A stretch of DNA of 14,296 nt from JBEKLJ01 sp050010255 (GCA_050010255.1 JBEKLJ010000077.1:1-14296), one strand, 5' to 3'; positions 1 through 6,642 are shown, counted from the stretch's first letter. A program made the numbers and translations. The notes: generated by a model not told the origin, from the letters alone.

Positions 1-20
1 TGCGGGAGGCCGGCATCTTC
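1..20 (+). repeat. Partial copy of dispersed hairpin repeat (inner part)
   Basis: Positions 1-20 match 6856-6875 at 19 of 20 bases. In the 6820-6897 element this sequence forms the inner part of a hairpin and is followed directly by CGGTGTGAG. Here the same follow-on sequence appears only at 123-131, so about 102 bases separate the two halves. The left edge of the window cuts the element. Confidence 0.6.
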
Positions 21-344
21 TCAAGTTGCGCTCGGCGTGAGTCCTCGATCCGTTACGGACCTGCGGGCTCACCCCGTCGCGCGCCTTGAATCTACCGGCC
101 TCGCGCGGCGCCTCGCTTCGAACGGTGTGAGAAGATCGGGCTAGCCAGAACCGAATCCGAATCGCGGAGCGGCGTTAGGTAAGGGTGTTGTTGCGGTGGG
201 TCAGGCCCGCTTTTCTCACCACGACCGTGGCGAGGGGCGATGAGAGGGCTGCAAAGCATCAAGCGATGCCACAAGGTGCGCCCGCGGCCGGCGCCCGGAG
301 GTCTGCAACGGATCGAGGACACCGGCCGTGCGCAACTTAAGTAG
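17..344. repeat. Long imperfect inverted repeat, 52-nt arms
   Basis: Positions 17-68 match the reverse complement of 293-344 at about 43 of 52 positions without gaps. The best block pairs 25-54 with 307-336, 26 of 30 positions, sharing the run GTCCTCGATCCGTT. The arms enclose about 224 bases with no credible gene. Such an arrangement fits a small non-autonomous element or a structured RNA. I see no target-site duplication, so a transposon origin is only a possibility. Confidence 0.6.
126..145 (+). repeat. Partial copy of dispersed hairpin repeat (outer arm)
   Basis: Positions 126-145 match the reverse complement of 6820-6839 at 19 of 20 bases (core GTGTGAGA, then GATCGGGCTAG). This is the outer stem arm of the hairpin repeat at 6820-6897. 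Together with 1-20 it looks like one copy of the element split by other sequence. Confidence 0.55.
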
Positions 345-596
345 ATGCAGTTCTATCGCGCGCTGCAGCAGATTGCTGGTGAAACATCCGGGCTAAGTCC
401 ATAGCAGGGAGGAGACACCAGGGCCAGCGAAGTGGGGAGGCTCCTCTCCGGAGAATCTCCCTGCGGCGGTTGGAGACTGCAGGTCGACTGCGGATGAGAG
501 CGCGAGTAGTGGCGCTCTTGGGCAGTTTTGGGCAATGCGCGACCGCAGCCACGGCACTCTTGGCAATCCTGGCGACGAGGAATCTGAAACTTGCAG

Positions 597-638
597 GTTC
601 TCTTGGCCTGCCGAGGGTTCGAATCCCTCTCTCCGCCA
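597..638 (+). pseudogene. tRNA-Ser-like 3' end fragment
   Basis: Positions 613-629 form a textbook tRNA T arm: a five-pair stem GAGGG/CCCTC around the loop TTCGAAT. It is preceded by a possible long variable arm (GCAGG at 597-601 pairing with CCTGC at 608-612) and followed by TCTCCGCCA, which resembles the acceptor 3' strand and CCA of bacterial tRNA-Ser. No matching 5' half, D arm or plausible anticodon arm lies upstream, and the acceptor strand is about two bases shorter than usual. It is therefore a fragment, not a working tRNA gene. Integrases often recombine at tRNA 3' ends and leave such pieces, so an old attachment site is plausible but not shown. Confidence 0.6.
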
Positions 639-663
639 GAACCTTCCGAGACCCCAATCGCTT

Positions 664-843
664 TTCGAGGAGCAGTCGAGCGCACTGAAGACGCAGTACG
701 AAGAGGTGTCGAAGTGCTGGGACGGCTCGACGCGCCAAGTCACGAAATTGACGGCGCAACTGGCCACCTTGCATCCTTCGTGGCCCAAAAAGTAGCTCGC
801 GACGACGTGTGGGAGTGGGGACGGGAAAGCGAGTGGAGCCGCT
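664..843 (+). repeat. 180-bp dispersed repeat, copy A
   Basis: This stretch aligns without gaps to 6042-6221 (constant offset 5378) at about 85% identity by hand count. In the plus frame that ends with TAG at 793-795 the first 17 codons (from FEEQSSALKTQYEEVSK) differ from copy B only by three synonymous changes. After that, replacements are common, including Arg to Cys and Leu to Trp. There is no start codon matching the one in copy B, so if the repeat once carried a small gene, this copy has decayed. Similarity continues past the stop codon, so the repeat is more than the reading frame. It begins 25 bases after the tRNA-like end at 638. Confidence 0.7.
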
Positions 844-981
844 AGGCTGCGCTGTACTACGGAGCGCCTGACGACAGCGCCGGACTAAGGACGGCCCGGC
901 ACAGCTCTTCAGGAAGCATCGGCGTTATCAGTACTAATCCGAACCTACCTGCGCACCGACGCGAAGGAGCATCCTTTCGAA

Positions 982-996
982 TCCGCGGGCCGCGGA
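982..996. other. GC palindrome after the kinase stop codon
   Basis: TCCGCGG and CCGCGGA flank a single G, giving a perfect 15-base palindrome 19 bases beyond the stop codon of the minus-strand kinase gene. It could act as the stem of a terminator for that gene, but the loop would have to open and no T-run follows on the minus strand, so this assignment is weak. Confidence 0.25.
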
Positions 997-1015
997 AGAT
1001 GGGTTCACCGGACGC

Positions 1016-4000
1016 TTACCGCTGGCTCGCCGGGGTGAAGACCACCCTCTCGATCATCTCGTTCAGCCGGGCGGCGCTGATCGGCTTGGTCAAGTAGCCG
1101 TTCATCCTGGCCTGGAGGCAGCGTTCTTCGTCGCTCTTCATGGCGTACGCCGTCAAGGCGACGATGGGAACCTGGTCTCCGTTTTCGCCGGCGCGGATTT
1201 GCCGGGTGGCCTCGAGGCCGTCCATCTTAGGCATCTGGAGGTCCATCAGCACCAAGTCGAACTCCCCTCGCCTGAAGGCGGCCACAGCTTCTGCGCCATT
1301 GGCGGCCAGAGTCACGACATGACCCTCTCTTTCGAGCAGGCGCGCGGCTACGCGCTGGTTGACGGGGTTGTCTTCGGCGACGAGCACTCGCAAGCCGCGG
1401 GCAGGCGCAGGCAATCCGTGCCTCGCCGCCAGACCGCTCTCCGCCTGGGCTGTCCCCCCTCCAAGCACTCGGCACAGCGCGTCCCGCAGCTCCGTCCGGG
1501 TCACTGGCTTGGTCAGATAGCTGGCCACCCCAAACTCCCGGCAACGATCCGCATCGCCACGTCGCACCACCGAAGTCATGAGGACCATCGTCAGCGGCGG
1601 AATCTCCGGATCCTGCCGGATGGCCTGCACCAGTTCGAAACCGCCCATATCAGGCAGATTGACGTCGCTGAGAAGGAGGCGGTAGGGTTTTAGGGCCAAG
1701 GCTGCCTGCCGCAGCGCGTCTCTCGCAGCCGCCGAACTGGACGCGGTCTGGACTTCCATCCCCCAACCGGTCAGCATCCTCTCGAGGATTTCGCGAGTGG
1801 ACGGGTGGTCGCCGACGGCGAGCACCCGCACGCTCTTGAAGCTGGCCGGCACGAGGGTCCCCTCCGCCGGCGCTGCCCCGATACCCATTGCCACTGTAAA
1901 GAAGAAGCGACTCCCGCGCCCGGGCTCGCTCGCGACTCCGATGCTCCCGCCCATCAGTGCCACCAACCGGGAGCAAATCGTCAGACCCAGTCCGGTCCCG
2001 CCATATCTGCGGGTCGTGCTGCCGTCGGCTTGGGCGAAAGCCTCGAAGATCGAGCTCTGCCTGTCCGCGGGAATCCCGATTCCCGTGTCGGCCACTTCGA
2101 ACCGCAGCACTGCCTCTTTCTCACTGGCCTTCTCCAGCCTAACCCGGACCGCGACCTCTCCTTCCTCGGTGAACTTGATGGCATTGCCTGCCAGATTCAG
2201 TAAGATTTGCCGGAGGCGGGTCGGATCTCCCATCACAACTTCGGGAACATCCTCGCCGACGTCGCATAGGACTTCCAAGTCCTTCTCGGCAGCGTGCGCG
2301 GCCAGCATCCTGAGCGCCGCACCCAGAGCCGACCGCAGATCGAAGGGGATCCGTTCCATGTCCAGTTTTCCGGCTTCGATCTTGGAGAAATCCAGGATGT
2401 CGTTGATGACAGTGAGCAGTGAATCGGCCGACAACTTGACCAGGCACAGGCTTTCGCGCTGCGCGGGAGGCAGATCATCGGCGAGGGCGATCTCGGTCAT
2501 TCCGAGAATGCCGTTCAGCGGCGTCCGGATTTCGTGGCTCATGTTGGCCACAAACTCGCTCTTGGCGCGGTTGGCCGCTTCCGCGGCTTCTTTCGCTTTC
2601 CGCAGGGCCTTGGTCTGCCGCTGCACGCGCCGGCGCAGGACGGTGGCCCAGGCGAAGGCGGTCAGCGCCATGGCGGCCAGGATTGCCACAAGCTGGAAGG
2701 TCCGTGCCGTGGTCCACCAGGACGCATCCCGCAGCACGATCACGTCCGCGGCCGAGCGGAGCAGAATCGTGAAGCCGCGCGGAACCGATCGCCGGCCCGG
2801 CGCATCGTAGGAAACGATCCCCGCTACGCGAACGAGACTGCCCTTCCTCAGCGCCGGCAGGCGGCCACCCTCCATCCGGGCATTGAAGAGGGTGCCGCCG
2901 GCCTGGAGCACCAGCCGCCGATCCGCCCCACTGGTCACAGTGTCCAGCAGAAGGCCATCCACAGCTACCAGCCTGGGATCCCAACGATCCTCCAGAATGT
3001 CCGTGACGGTGGACCGTTGTGCCTTGGGCTCAGCCCTGTGCGCGACCTTGACCAATTGTGCGTCCGTGAGCACCGGGTTCAACGCACCGATCTCGGCGAA
3101 TCCGGTTGCCTCCACCACGTCGCCGACGGCAAGGTCCGATGGGGTGTGGTTGTCGATCACCACGCTTCCCGTCGCATCGCTGATGTAGGTGGGGCCGGTA
3201 GGGTGAGTCAGCGTCACCGTGCCTCGAATCCGGGACGCCTGATCGATTCCCGATCCCGGGGAATACTGCCGCAGTTGCACGATGCTGCGCAACGCGGGCG
3301 GGCCGGGCGGGGCGCTCGCTTCCACCTGGATGAACTTCGGCTCGGGCACCCGGATCTGCACAGCCACCAATTGCCGCTTGCGGTTGAATATGGGAGCCAG
3401 AACGCCCCGGAAGCGAATGCGCGAATACAGCAGGCGGTGCGGAAGTTCGTTGGCGAATGCCAGTCCCACCACGAAGCGGTGGTCGGCCGAGCGGACCCCA
3501 AGCGCCACGATGCCGTTGAAGCTCTCCACCGAACAGACGGTGCCCCTGGCCTCGACCCAGCGGCTGTCCGGCGGCTCGGCCAGGAGCTGATTGACGTCCA
3601 GGCGTAACGGCTCAGGCATGGCCTGCTCCCCGAGTATCCGGATGCGTGGGCTTACGACTACCGGGGCGAAATCGCCCGGGCCGCTGAATCCTTCCACATC
3701 CACCAACTGCCCGGCTCGGAGCGGCGGGATCTCCGCCGCGCCCACGTAGACGTAGATCCCGTCGGTGTCGTCCTGCACGGTAAGCATGCGGCCCACCGGG
3801 GTGAAGAACGTCACCACCGCCCGGAGGCGCACCGGGTAGGACATCCTCGCCTGGTCTTCCGAGAGGGAGTGAGCTTGGGCGACGGTGGTCAACGTGGGAA
3901 GGGCGACTTGTTCTCGGGGCCTTCCCGCCACCGGCTTAGCCGGCGTGAGGACCACAAGTTGGCGTGCCGAGTGGGCCAACAGCCGCAGGTCCACGATGGT

Positions 4001-4639
4001 CCCGTCGGCAGCGGTGCTGGCCGCAAGCACCCCGCGCACTTGCACCTCCGCCCCGGGGTAGGCGCGATAGTCGCCCCCGCCCACATCCTCCCGCACCAAC
4101 ACCTTGACCTTGCGGCCTTCCGAGTCGACCATCAATACCAGGCGGCCGCTGTCGTCGATGGCGGCGGACTGCACGCGCCCTTCGATCTGGACAAAGCGGT
4201 ACTGGAGCCTGCCGGAGACCAGATCCCGCGGCCGGGCGCGCACCGCCTGCGGCAGCGCACCCACACTGATCACGCGGACCTGCTCAAACGCCCCCGCGGG
4301 GCTGGAGCCTCCCTCGGTAGCCGTTCCTGTCAGCTCCACAAACGAGCCTGGTCCGAGTACCAGGTTGGCGCTGATGTTGTCGGAGCGGAGGCCGCCGGTC
4401 GAGTCCTGAAAGAAGAATTGCTCAAGCTGGACATCGACATAGGTGATGGTGCCGCGAAAACGAACCGGCACTTGATCTCCTGAATCTACGGGGAGCCGCC
4501 GAAGCTGCTCAACGAGCGTGAGCGGCGCCCGCCGTTGCTCTGACTCCCATCGCGTGCAACCGCCCATCCATAGCGAAACAGCGGCCAATCCCGTCAGGAT
4601 GCACAGAAAGAGCGCGTTGCTGCTTGCCCGTTGGTACAC
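1016..4639 (-). CDS. Membrane hybrid histidine kinase with six OB-like sensor repeats and two receiver domains
   Basis: The 1207-residue protein is a hybrid sensor kinase. Residues 9-28 form a hydrophobic N-terminal segment ending in Cys28, a non-canonical lipobox (MGGC). Residues 59-610 hold six OB-fold-like beta repeats, probably periplasmic. A transmembrane helix (about 648-668) and a short coiled linker lead to the HisKA domain with His702 in SHEIRTPLNG. The ATPase domain follows, with N box (Asn815, Asn819), DTGIGIP at 851-857 and GGTGLGL at 880-886. Receiver 1 (about 937-1060) has phosphoacceptor Asp992 and Lys1044, but Gly943 replaces the first residue of the acidic pair. Receiver 2 (about 1083-1198) is complete: Glu1089, Asp1090, Asp1133, Lys1185. 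There is no output domain, so it probably passes phosphate to another regulator. The chosen start is GTG with only a weak purine-rich site upstream. The ligand is unknown and no partner regulator is adjacent. Confidence 0.93.
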   Translation of the reverse strand: MYQRASSNALFLCILTGLAAVSLWMGGCTRWESEQRRAPLTLVEQLRRLPVDSGDQVPVRFRGTITYVDVQLEQFFFQDSTGGLRSDNISANLVLGPGSFVELTGTATEGGSSPAGAFEQVRVISVGALPQAVRARPRDLVSGRLQYRFVQIEGRVQSAAIDDSGRLVLMVDSEGRKVKVLVREDVGGGDYRAYPGAEVQVRGVLAASTAADGTIVDLRLLAHSARQLVVLTPAKPVAGRPREQVALPTLTTVAQAHSLSEDQARMSYPVRLRAVVTFFTPVGRMLTVQDDTDGIYVYVGAAEIPPLRAGQLVDVEGFSGPGDFAPVVVSPRIRILGEQAMPEPLRLDVNQLLAEPPDSRWVEARGTVCSVESFNGIVALGVRSADHRFVVGLAFANELPHRLLYSRIRFRGVLAPIFNRKRQLVAVQIRVPEPKFIQVEASAPPGPPALRSIVQLRQYSPGSGIDQASRIRGTVTLTHPTGPTYISDATGSVVIDNHTPSDLAVGDVVEATGFAEIGALNPVLTDAQLVKVAHRAEPKAQRSTVTDILEDRWDPRLVAVDGLLLDTVTSGADRRLVLQAGGTLFNARMEGGRLPALRKGSLVRVAGIVSYDAPGRRSVPRGFTILLRSAADVIVLRDASWWTTARTFQLVAILAAMALTAFAWATVLRRRVQRQTKALRKAKEAAEAANRAKSEFVANMSHEIRTPLNGILGMTEIALADDLPPAQRESLCLVKLSADSLLTVINDILDFSKIEAGKLDMERIPFDLRSALGAALRMLAAHAAEKDLEVLCDVGEDVPEVVMGDPTRLRQILLNLAGNAIKFTEEGEVAVRVRLEKASEKEAVLRFEVADTGIGIPADRQSSIFEAFAQADGSTTRRYGGTGLGLTICSRLVALMGGSIGVASEPGRGSRFFFTVAMGIGAAPAEGTLVPASFKSVRVLAVGDHPSTREILERMLTGWGMEVQTASSSAAARDALRQAALALKPYRLLLSDVNLPDMGGFELVQAIRQDPEIPPLTMVLMTSVVRRGDADRCREFGVASYLTKPVTRTELRDALCRVLGGGTAQAESGLAARHGLPAPARGLRVLVAEDNPVNQRVAARLLEREGHVVTLAANGAEAVAAFRRGEFDLVLMDLQMPKMDGLEATRQIRAGENGDQVPIVALTAYAMKSDEERCLQARMNGYLTKPISAARLNEMIERVVFTPASQR

Positions 4640-5254
4640 TGATATCTCTTATCGGCAGGGATCAGCGCGGTCTTAGGGCATCTGCCCGCGCCGGAAGACG
4701 CGCCTGTGCGTGATGCAGGTACTCTTGCGCCCGCTGCCCCCGAGTCGGCTTCGACTCGTCTCCTGTCTTACGCATCGAGTACTGGTTCGGCATTGGGCTT
4801 GCCGTTGGTAACACTCCTGCGATGCGGCTATTGGTTGGCCTCTACCGAAACGGCTATCACGAAGTGCCGAAGCGAATCGAGGAAGCCAAGCGCGTTGGGA
4901 GCGACGTCTTGACGCTGCTGAGGACTACCATCGCCGACAAAGGCCGCGAATGTACTTGCATGACCTTTGCGGATCGCGTTGAAGCCACACTATTCAGTCG
5001 CCCTGAGCGTTGAAGACGTGCCGAGCAGACGATCCAGAAGAAGGACTAGGACCGCTAAGCCGGTATTGGACCGGAAGTCCATCGGGTAGCCTTCGGCAGG
5101 ACCACACCGTCGTTTCGACAGCCACGGCGCAGTTGGCTTGCCGGGCGAGAAGAGTTCGAAACGTATCCATGGTGGCCCGCCAGCAGCATTTTTCAATAGG
5201 TGGGCCTCCAACGGGCGGGCGGACTTGCCCCAGGGCTGGATGCCAGGAGGAGCG
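4640..5254. other. Mostly non-coding stretch between kinase and higBA
   Basis: The upstream side of the kinase gene (4640-4710) shows no convincing promoter to my eye. From about 4741 to 5013 there is a possible gene remnant on the plus strand, listed separately. From 5014 to 5254, downstream of the minus-strand antitoxin gene, I see no supported gene, RNA or clear terminator. Confidence 0.5.
4741..5013 (+). pseudogene. Possible C-terminal remnant of an unknown gene
   Basis: A plus-strand frame is open from 4714 and ends with TGA at 5011-5013. From about 4741 it reads like real protein: RVGFDSSPVLRIEYWFGI, then GLYRNGYHEVPKRIEEAKRV and SDVLTLLRTTIADKG, giving an aromatic/hydrophobic patch followed by a charged amphipathic helix. 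The first in-frame ATG is at 4822, in the middle of this sequence, and it has no good ribosome binding site, so the N-terminal part seems missing. I do not recognise the family. It could also be a short intact gene starting at 4822 (63 residues), or chance. Confidence 0.3.
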
Positions 5255-5539
5255 CTACGAGGCCTTCTTGAAGCGCTTCACGTCGATCTCGGCCTCGCGG
5301 CGGCGAACCGCGGCCAGGTCATAGTTCATTTGCAGGCGCAGCCAGAATTCCGGCTCGCTGCCGAAGGCTTTCGAAAGCCGCACGGCCATCTCGGCCGAGA
5401 CGCCGGCCTTGCCGTTGACGAGGTTGTTCAGCGTCTGCCGGGTCACCCCGAGGACTCTGGCGGCTTCCGTCACGGAGAGGCCGAGCGGCTCGAGACAATC
5501 GTACCGGACGATTGCGCCGGGATGGGACGGATTCTTCAT
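5255..5539 (-). CDS. higA: HigA-type antitoxin (XRE family)
   Basis: This 94-residue protein is a HigA-type antitoxin. It starts NPSHPGAIVRYDCLEPLGLS, the usual opening of the family, and has an XRE helix-turn-helix at about residues 22-62 (TEAARVLGVTRQTLNNLVNG). The C-terminal region contains the family-typical SEPEFWLRLQMNYDL. Antitoxins of this family bind the HigB RNase and repress the shared operon. The ATG at 5537-5539 is preferred over an in-frame start further upstream because a GGGAG ribosome binding site lies about 7 bases before it and family length (about 95) fits. It begins 11 bases after the ancestral stop of higB (5551), but about 71 bases after the premature stop now present. 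The gene appears intact. Confidence 0.93.
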   Translation of the reverse strand: MKNPSHPGAIVRYDCLEPLGLSVTEAARVLGVTRQTLNNLVNGKAGVSAEMAVRLSKAFGSEPEFWLRLQMNYDLAAVRRREAEIDVKRFKKAS

Positions 5540-5550
5540 AGTGCGCTCCC

Positions 5551-5829
5551 TTAGTGGTAGTCGAGGAGATCGACGTCGAGAGCGTCGCCGTCCTCGAAGC
5601 GGAAAATGACTCACCAGTTCCCGCTGACCGTCACGGACCAGAAGCCCCCCAACTCGCCTTTGAGTGGGTGCAGGCGAAAACCCGGAATGTCGAGGGCCTG
5701 AGCCGATCCGGCGGCGTCCAGCGCAGAGAGAACACGTTGGACCTTACTGCGCAGCGCCGCGTCGATCCGGCTCGGATCGCCATCTTCGTAGAACCGTTTG
5801 AGGCCGCGATGCCGAAAGTTCCGGATCAC
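5551..5829 (-). pseudogene. higB: HigB-type toxin interrupted by in-frame TGA at the Arg73 codon
   Basis: The frame encodes a RelE/HigB-fold ribosome-dependent mRNA endonuclease. It opens VIRNFRHRGLKRFYEDGD and contains FRLHPLKGELGGFWSVTVSGNW, then meets TGA at 5611-5613. In the same frame it continues VIFRFEDGDALDVDLLDYH to TAA at 5551-5553. Reading the TGA as the CGA arginine expected in the family motif GNWR restores a 92-residue protein, the normal length. A single C-to-T change explains it. By this numbering the stop sits at residue 73 and removes Asp90, Tyr91 and His92, while His54 and Lys57 remain. From memory, these positions match residues implicated in catalysis in Proteus HigB. The 72-residue product should be inactive. 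The GTG at 5827-5829 is preferred because family members start (M/V)IR. A TTG seven codons upstream overlaps the promoter. Confidence 0.88.
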
Positions 5830-5835
5830 GAACCG

Positions 5836-5864
5836 ATTGTATAGTGGCAATTGTCGCTTGTCAA
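5836..5864 (-). promoter_or_regulatory. Sigma-70-like promoter of higBA, probably leaderless
   Basis: On the minus strand TTGACA (5864-5859) matches the consensus -35 box. Exactly 17 bases separate it from TACAAT (5841-5836), five of six to the -10 consensus. Only six bases lie between the -10 box and the G of the higB GTG start at 5829, so transcription should begin at or next to the start codon, leaving no room for a ribosome binding site. The spacer and -10 box contain ACAATTG and ACAATCG as a direct repeat, a possible operator half-site pair for HigA. The operator role is inference. Confidence 0.7.
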
Positions 5865-5912
5865 GTTGGACGAGGGCCTTGCCGGGTTCCTGGCGTTGCT
5901 GTCGCCCTGAAG

Positions 5913-5932
5913 AATCAATAAGTTGCGCGTTT
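5913..5932 (+). repeat. Direct repeat, left copy
   Basis: AATCAATAAGTTGCGCGTTT here matches 6721-6740 at 18 of 20 positions. In both places a tRNA-end-like sequence (CGAATCCCTCTCTC) follows at nearly the same distance, starting at 5952 and 6759. The pair bounds a segment of about 808 bp. This resembles the two attachment junctions of an integrated element or a tandem duplication. Confidence 0.6.
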
Positions 5933-5950
5933 ACCTCGGGACCCCATTCC

Positions 5951-5970
5951 TCGAATCCCTCTCTCCGCTA
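5951..5970 (+). pseudogene. tRNA-Ser-like 3' end, second copy
   Basis: TCGAATCCCTCTCTCCGCTA repeats the T-loop and acceptor strand seen at 619-638, with CTA instead of CCA. The 5' side of the T stem is absent, so it cannot fold as a T arm. It lies 19 bases after the direct repeat and about 70 bases before copy B of the 180-bp repeat. Confidence 0.55.
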
Positions 5971-6008
5971 GTCCTTTGTCTTCAGGCCCCTCACTCTGCC
6001 AGACGCGC

Positions 6009-6173
6009 ATGACCGAGCTGTGCACCGAATGCGTGGCGTTCTTCGAGGAACAGTCGAGCGCACTAAAGACGCAGTACGAAGAGGTATCGAAGCGCTTGGA
6101 CGGCTTGACGCAGCGAGTCTTGAAATTGACGGCGCAACTGGCCGTCTTGCATCCCTCGTGGACGAGAAGATAG
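6009..6173 (+). CDS. Possible 54-residue coiled-coil protein in repeat copy B
   Basis: This frame starts ATG ACC GAG CTG and reads MTELCTECVAFFEEQSSALK, then TQYEEVSKRLDGLTQRVLKL and TAQLAVLHPSW. Hydrophobic residues at heptad-like spacing suggest a short coiled coil, and two cysteines lie near the N terminus. The changes between this copy and copy A in the first 17 shared codons are all synonymous, which suggests past selection on a protein. The antisense frame that shares third positions is equally unaltered (DTSSYCVFSALDCSS), so the strand is uncertain. No ribosome binding site is visible. It may be a decayed gene fragment carried by the repeat. Confidence 0.35.
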   Translation: MTELCTECVAFFEEQSSALKTQYEEVSKRLDGLTQRVLKLTAQLAVLHPSWTRR

Positions 6174-6221
6174 CTCGCGACGACCCGTGGGAGCGGGGAC
6201 GGGAGAGCGGCTGTAACCGAT
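6042..6221 (+). repeat. 180-bp dispersed repeat, copy B
   Basis: This is the partner of 664-843, with about 85% identity and no gaps. The conserved core includes the run around ACGCAGTACGAAGAGGT, GACGGCGCAACTGGCC, and TAGCTCGCGACGAC beyond the stop codon of the plus frame. As with copy A, a tRNA-end-like sequence stands shortly upstream. Two copies in one 14-kb window suggest that the repeat is frequent in the genome. Confidence 0.7.
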
Positions 6222-6327
6222 AGAGTCGCTGACCGCCTCAGACTGGGAGTCCCCAATGGAAATCTAGCGCCGGAGTGTTTTTCCGGGAGAGTCCCGTGCG
6301 GTAAACTCGAAGGGATAGCGTGGCCGT

Positions 6328-6642
6328 ATGCGCGACGAACCGTCGGTCGAACGAATAGAAGATGCTACCCCCGAAATCCAAGCTGCGATGCGTTTCTGTC
6401 GTGCCGTGTTTTGGCACCGGGGCGGCTCAGGTTCCGCGATTATCCACGTGCCCGATCCGAAGCTCGGACACCGAAAATACCTCAACGTGCCGGTTTCCCG
6501 CGATACGCTCGAACGCATCCGAGCGAGACTTGACCGTGGTGAGCCGTGCGACGACCTCGGCGATCTAATCAGTCTGACGCCGGCGAGCCGACGACGCACC
6601 AGTTCAAGTCGAAAGCGCTACTCCCCGAAGTCCTCGTTTTAG
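6328..6642 (+). CDS. Small hypothetical protein
   Basis: The 104-residue product is soluble and unrecognised. Residues 1-50 are acidic to neutral and contain AAMRFCRAVFWHRGGSGSAI, then IHVPDPKLGHRKYLNVPVSR. The middle is a charged helix (DTLERIRARLDRG), and the C-terminal 20 residues are Ser/Arg-rich and low in complexity. A purine-rich GAAGGGA lies 12 bases before the ATG, a little far for a strong site. Codon third positions are GC-rich as in neighbouring genes over most of the frame. It lies alone inside the direct-repeat-bounded segment and could be cargo of it. It may be a genuine orphan gene or chance. Confidence 0.45.
   Translation: MRDEPSVERIEDATPEIQAAMRFCRAVFWHRGGSGSAIIHVPDPKLGHRKYLNVPVSRDTLERIRARLDRGEPCDDLGDLISLTPASRRRTSSSRKRYSPKSSF

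Larger units (their letters stand above)
1..1015. other. Gene-free repeat-rich region
   Basis: I see no convincing protein gene here. Open frames on both strands are short, overlap one another and lack a good ribosome binding site. The stretch is built of repeats instead: half of a hairpin repeat at 1-20, a long imperfect inverted repeat (17-344), a tRNA-Ser-like 3' end (about 597-638) and a dispersed repeat (664-843) whose second copy lies near 6042. From about 845 to 1015 nothing stands out except a short GC palindrome just after the stop of the kinase gene. The region looks like a graveyard of integration or repeat insertion, which is an inference. Confidence 0.6.

Noticed and set aside
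548..638. A complete tRNA-Ser gene
   Set aside because: Only the T arm, a possible variable arm and an acceptor-like 3' end are present. No 5' acceptor strand, D arm or anticodon arm with a T at position 33 could be placed.
337..788. Overlapping minus-strand frames with GERDSNPR or EGFEPS motifs
   Set aside because: These motifs are the familiar false proteins made by translating a tRNA 3' end backwards. Here they run over the tRNA-like end at 613-638.
5611..5850. A short intact HigB gene of 79 residues starting at TTG
   Set aside because: The TTG overlaps the promoter region and adds seven residues not typical of the family. The frame after the TGA continues with the family C terminus, so the short form is a truncation.
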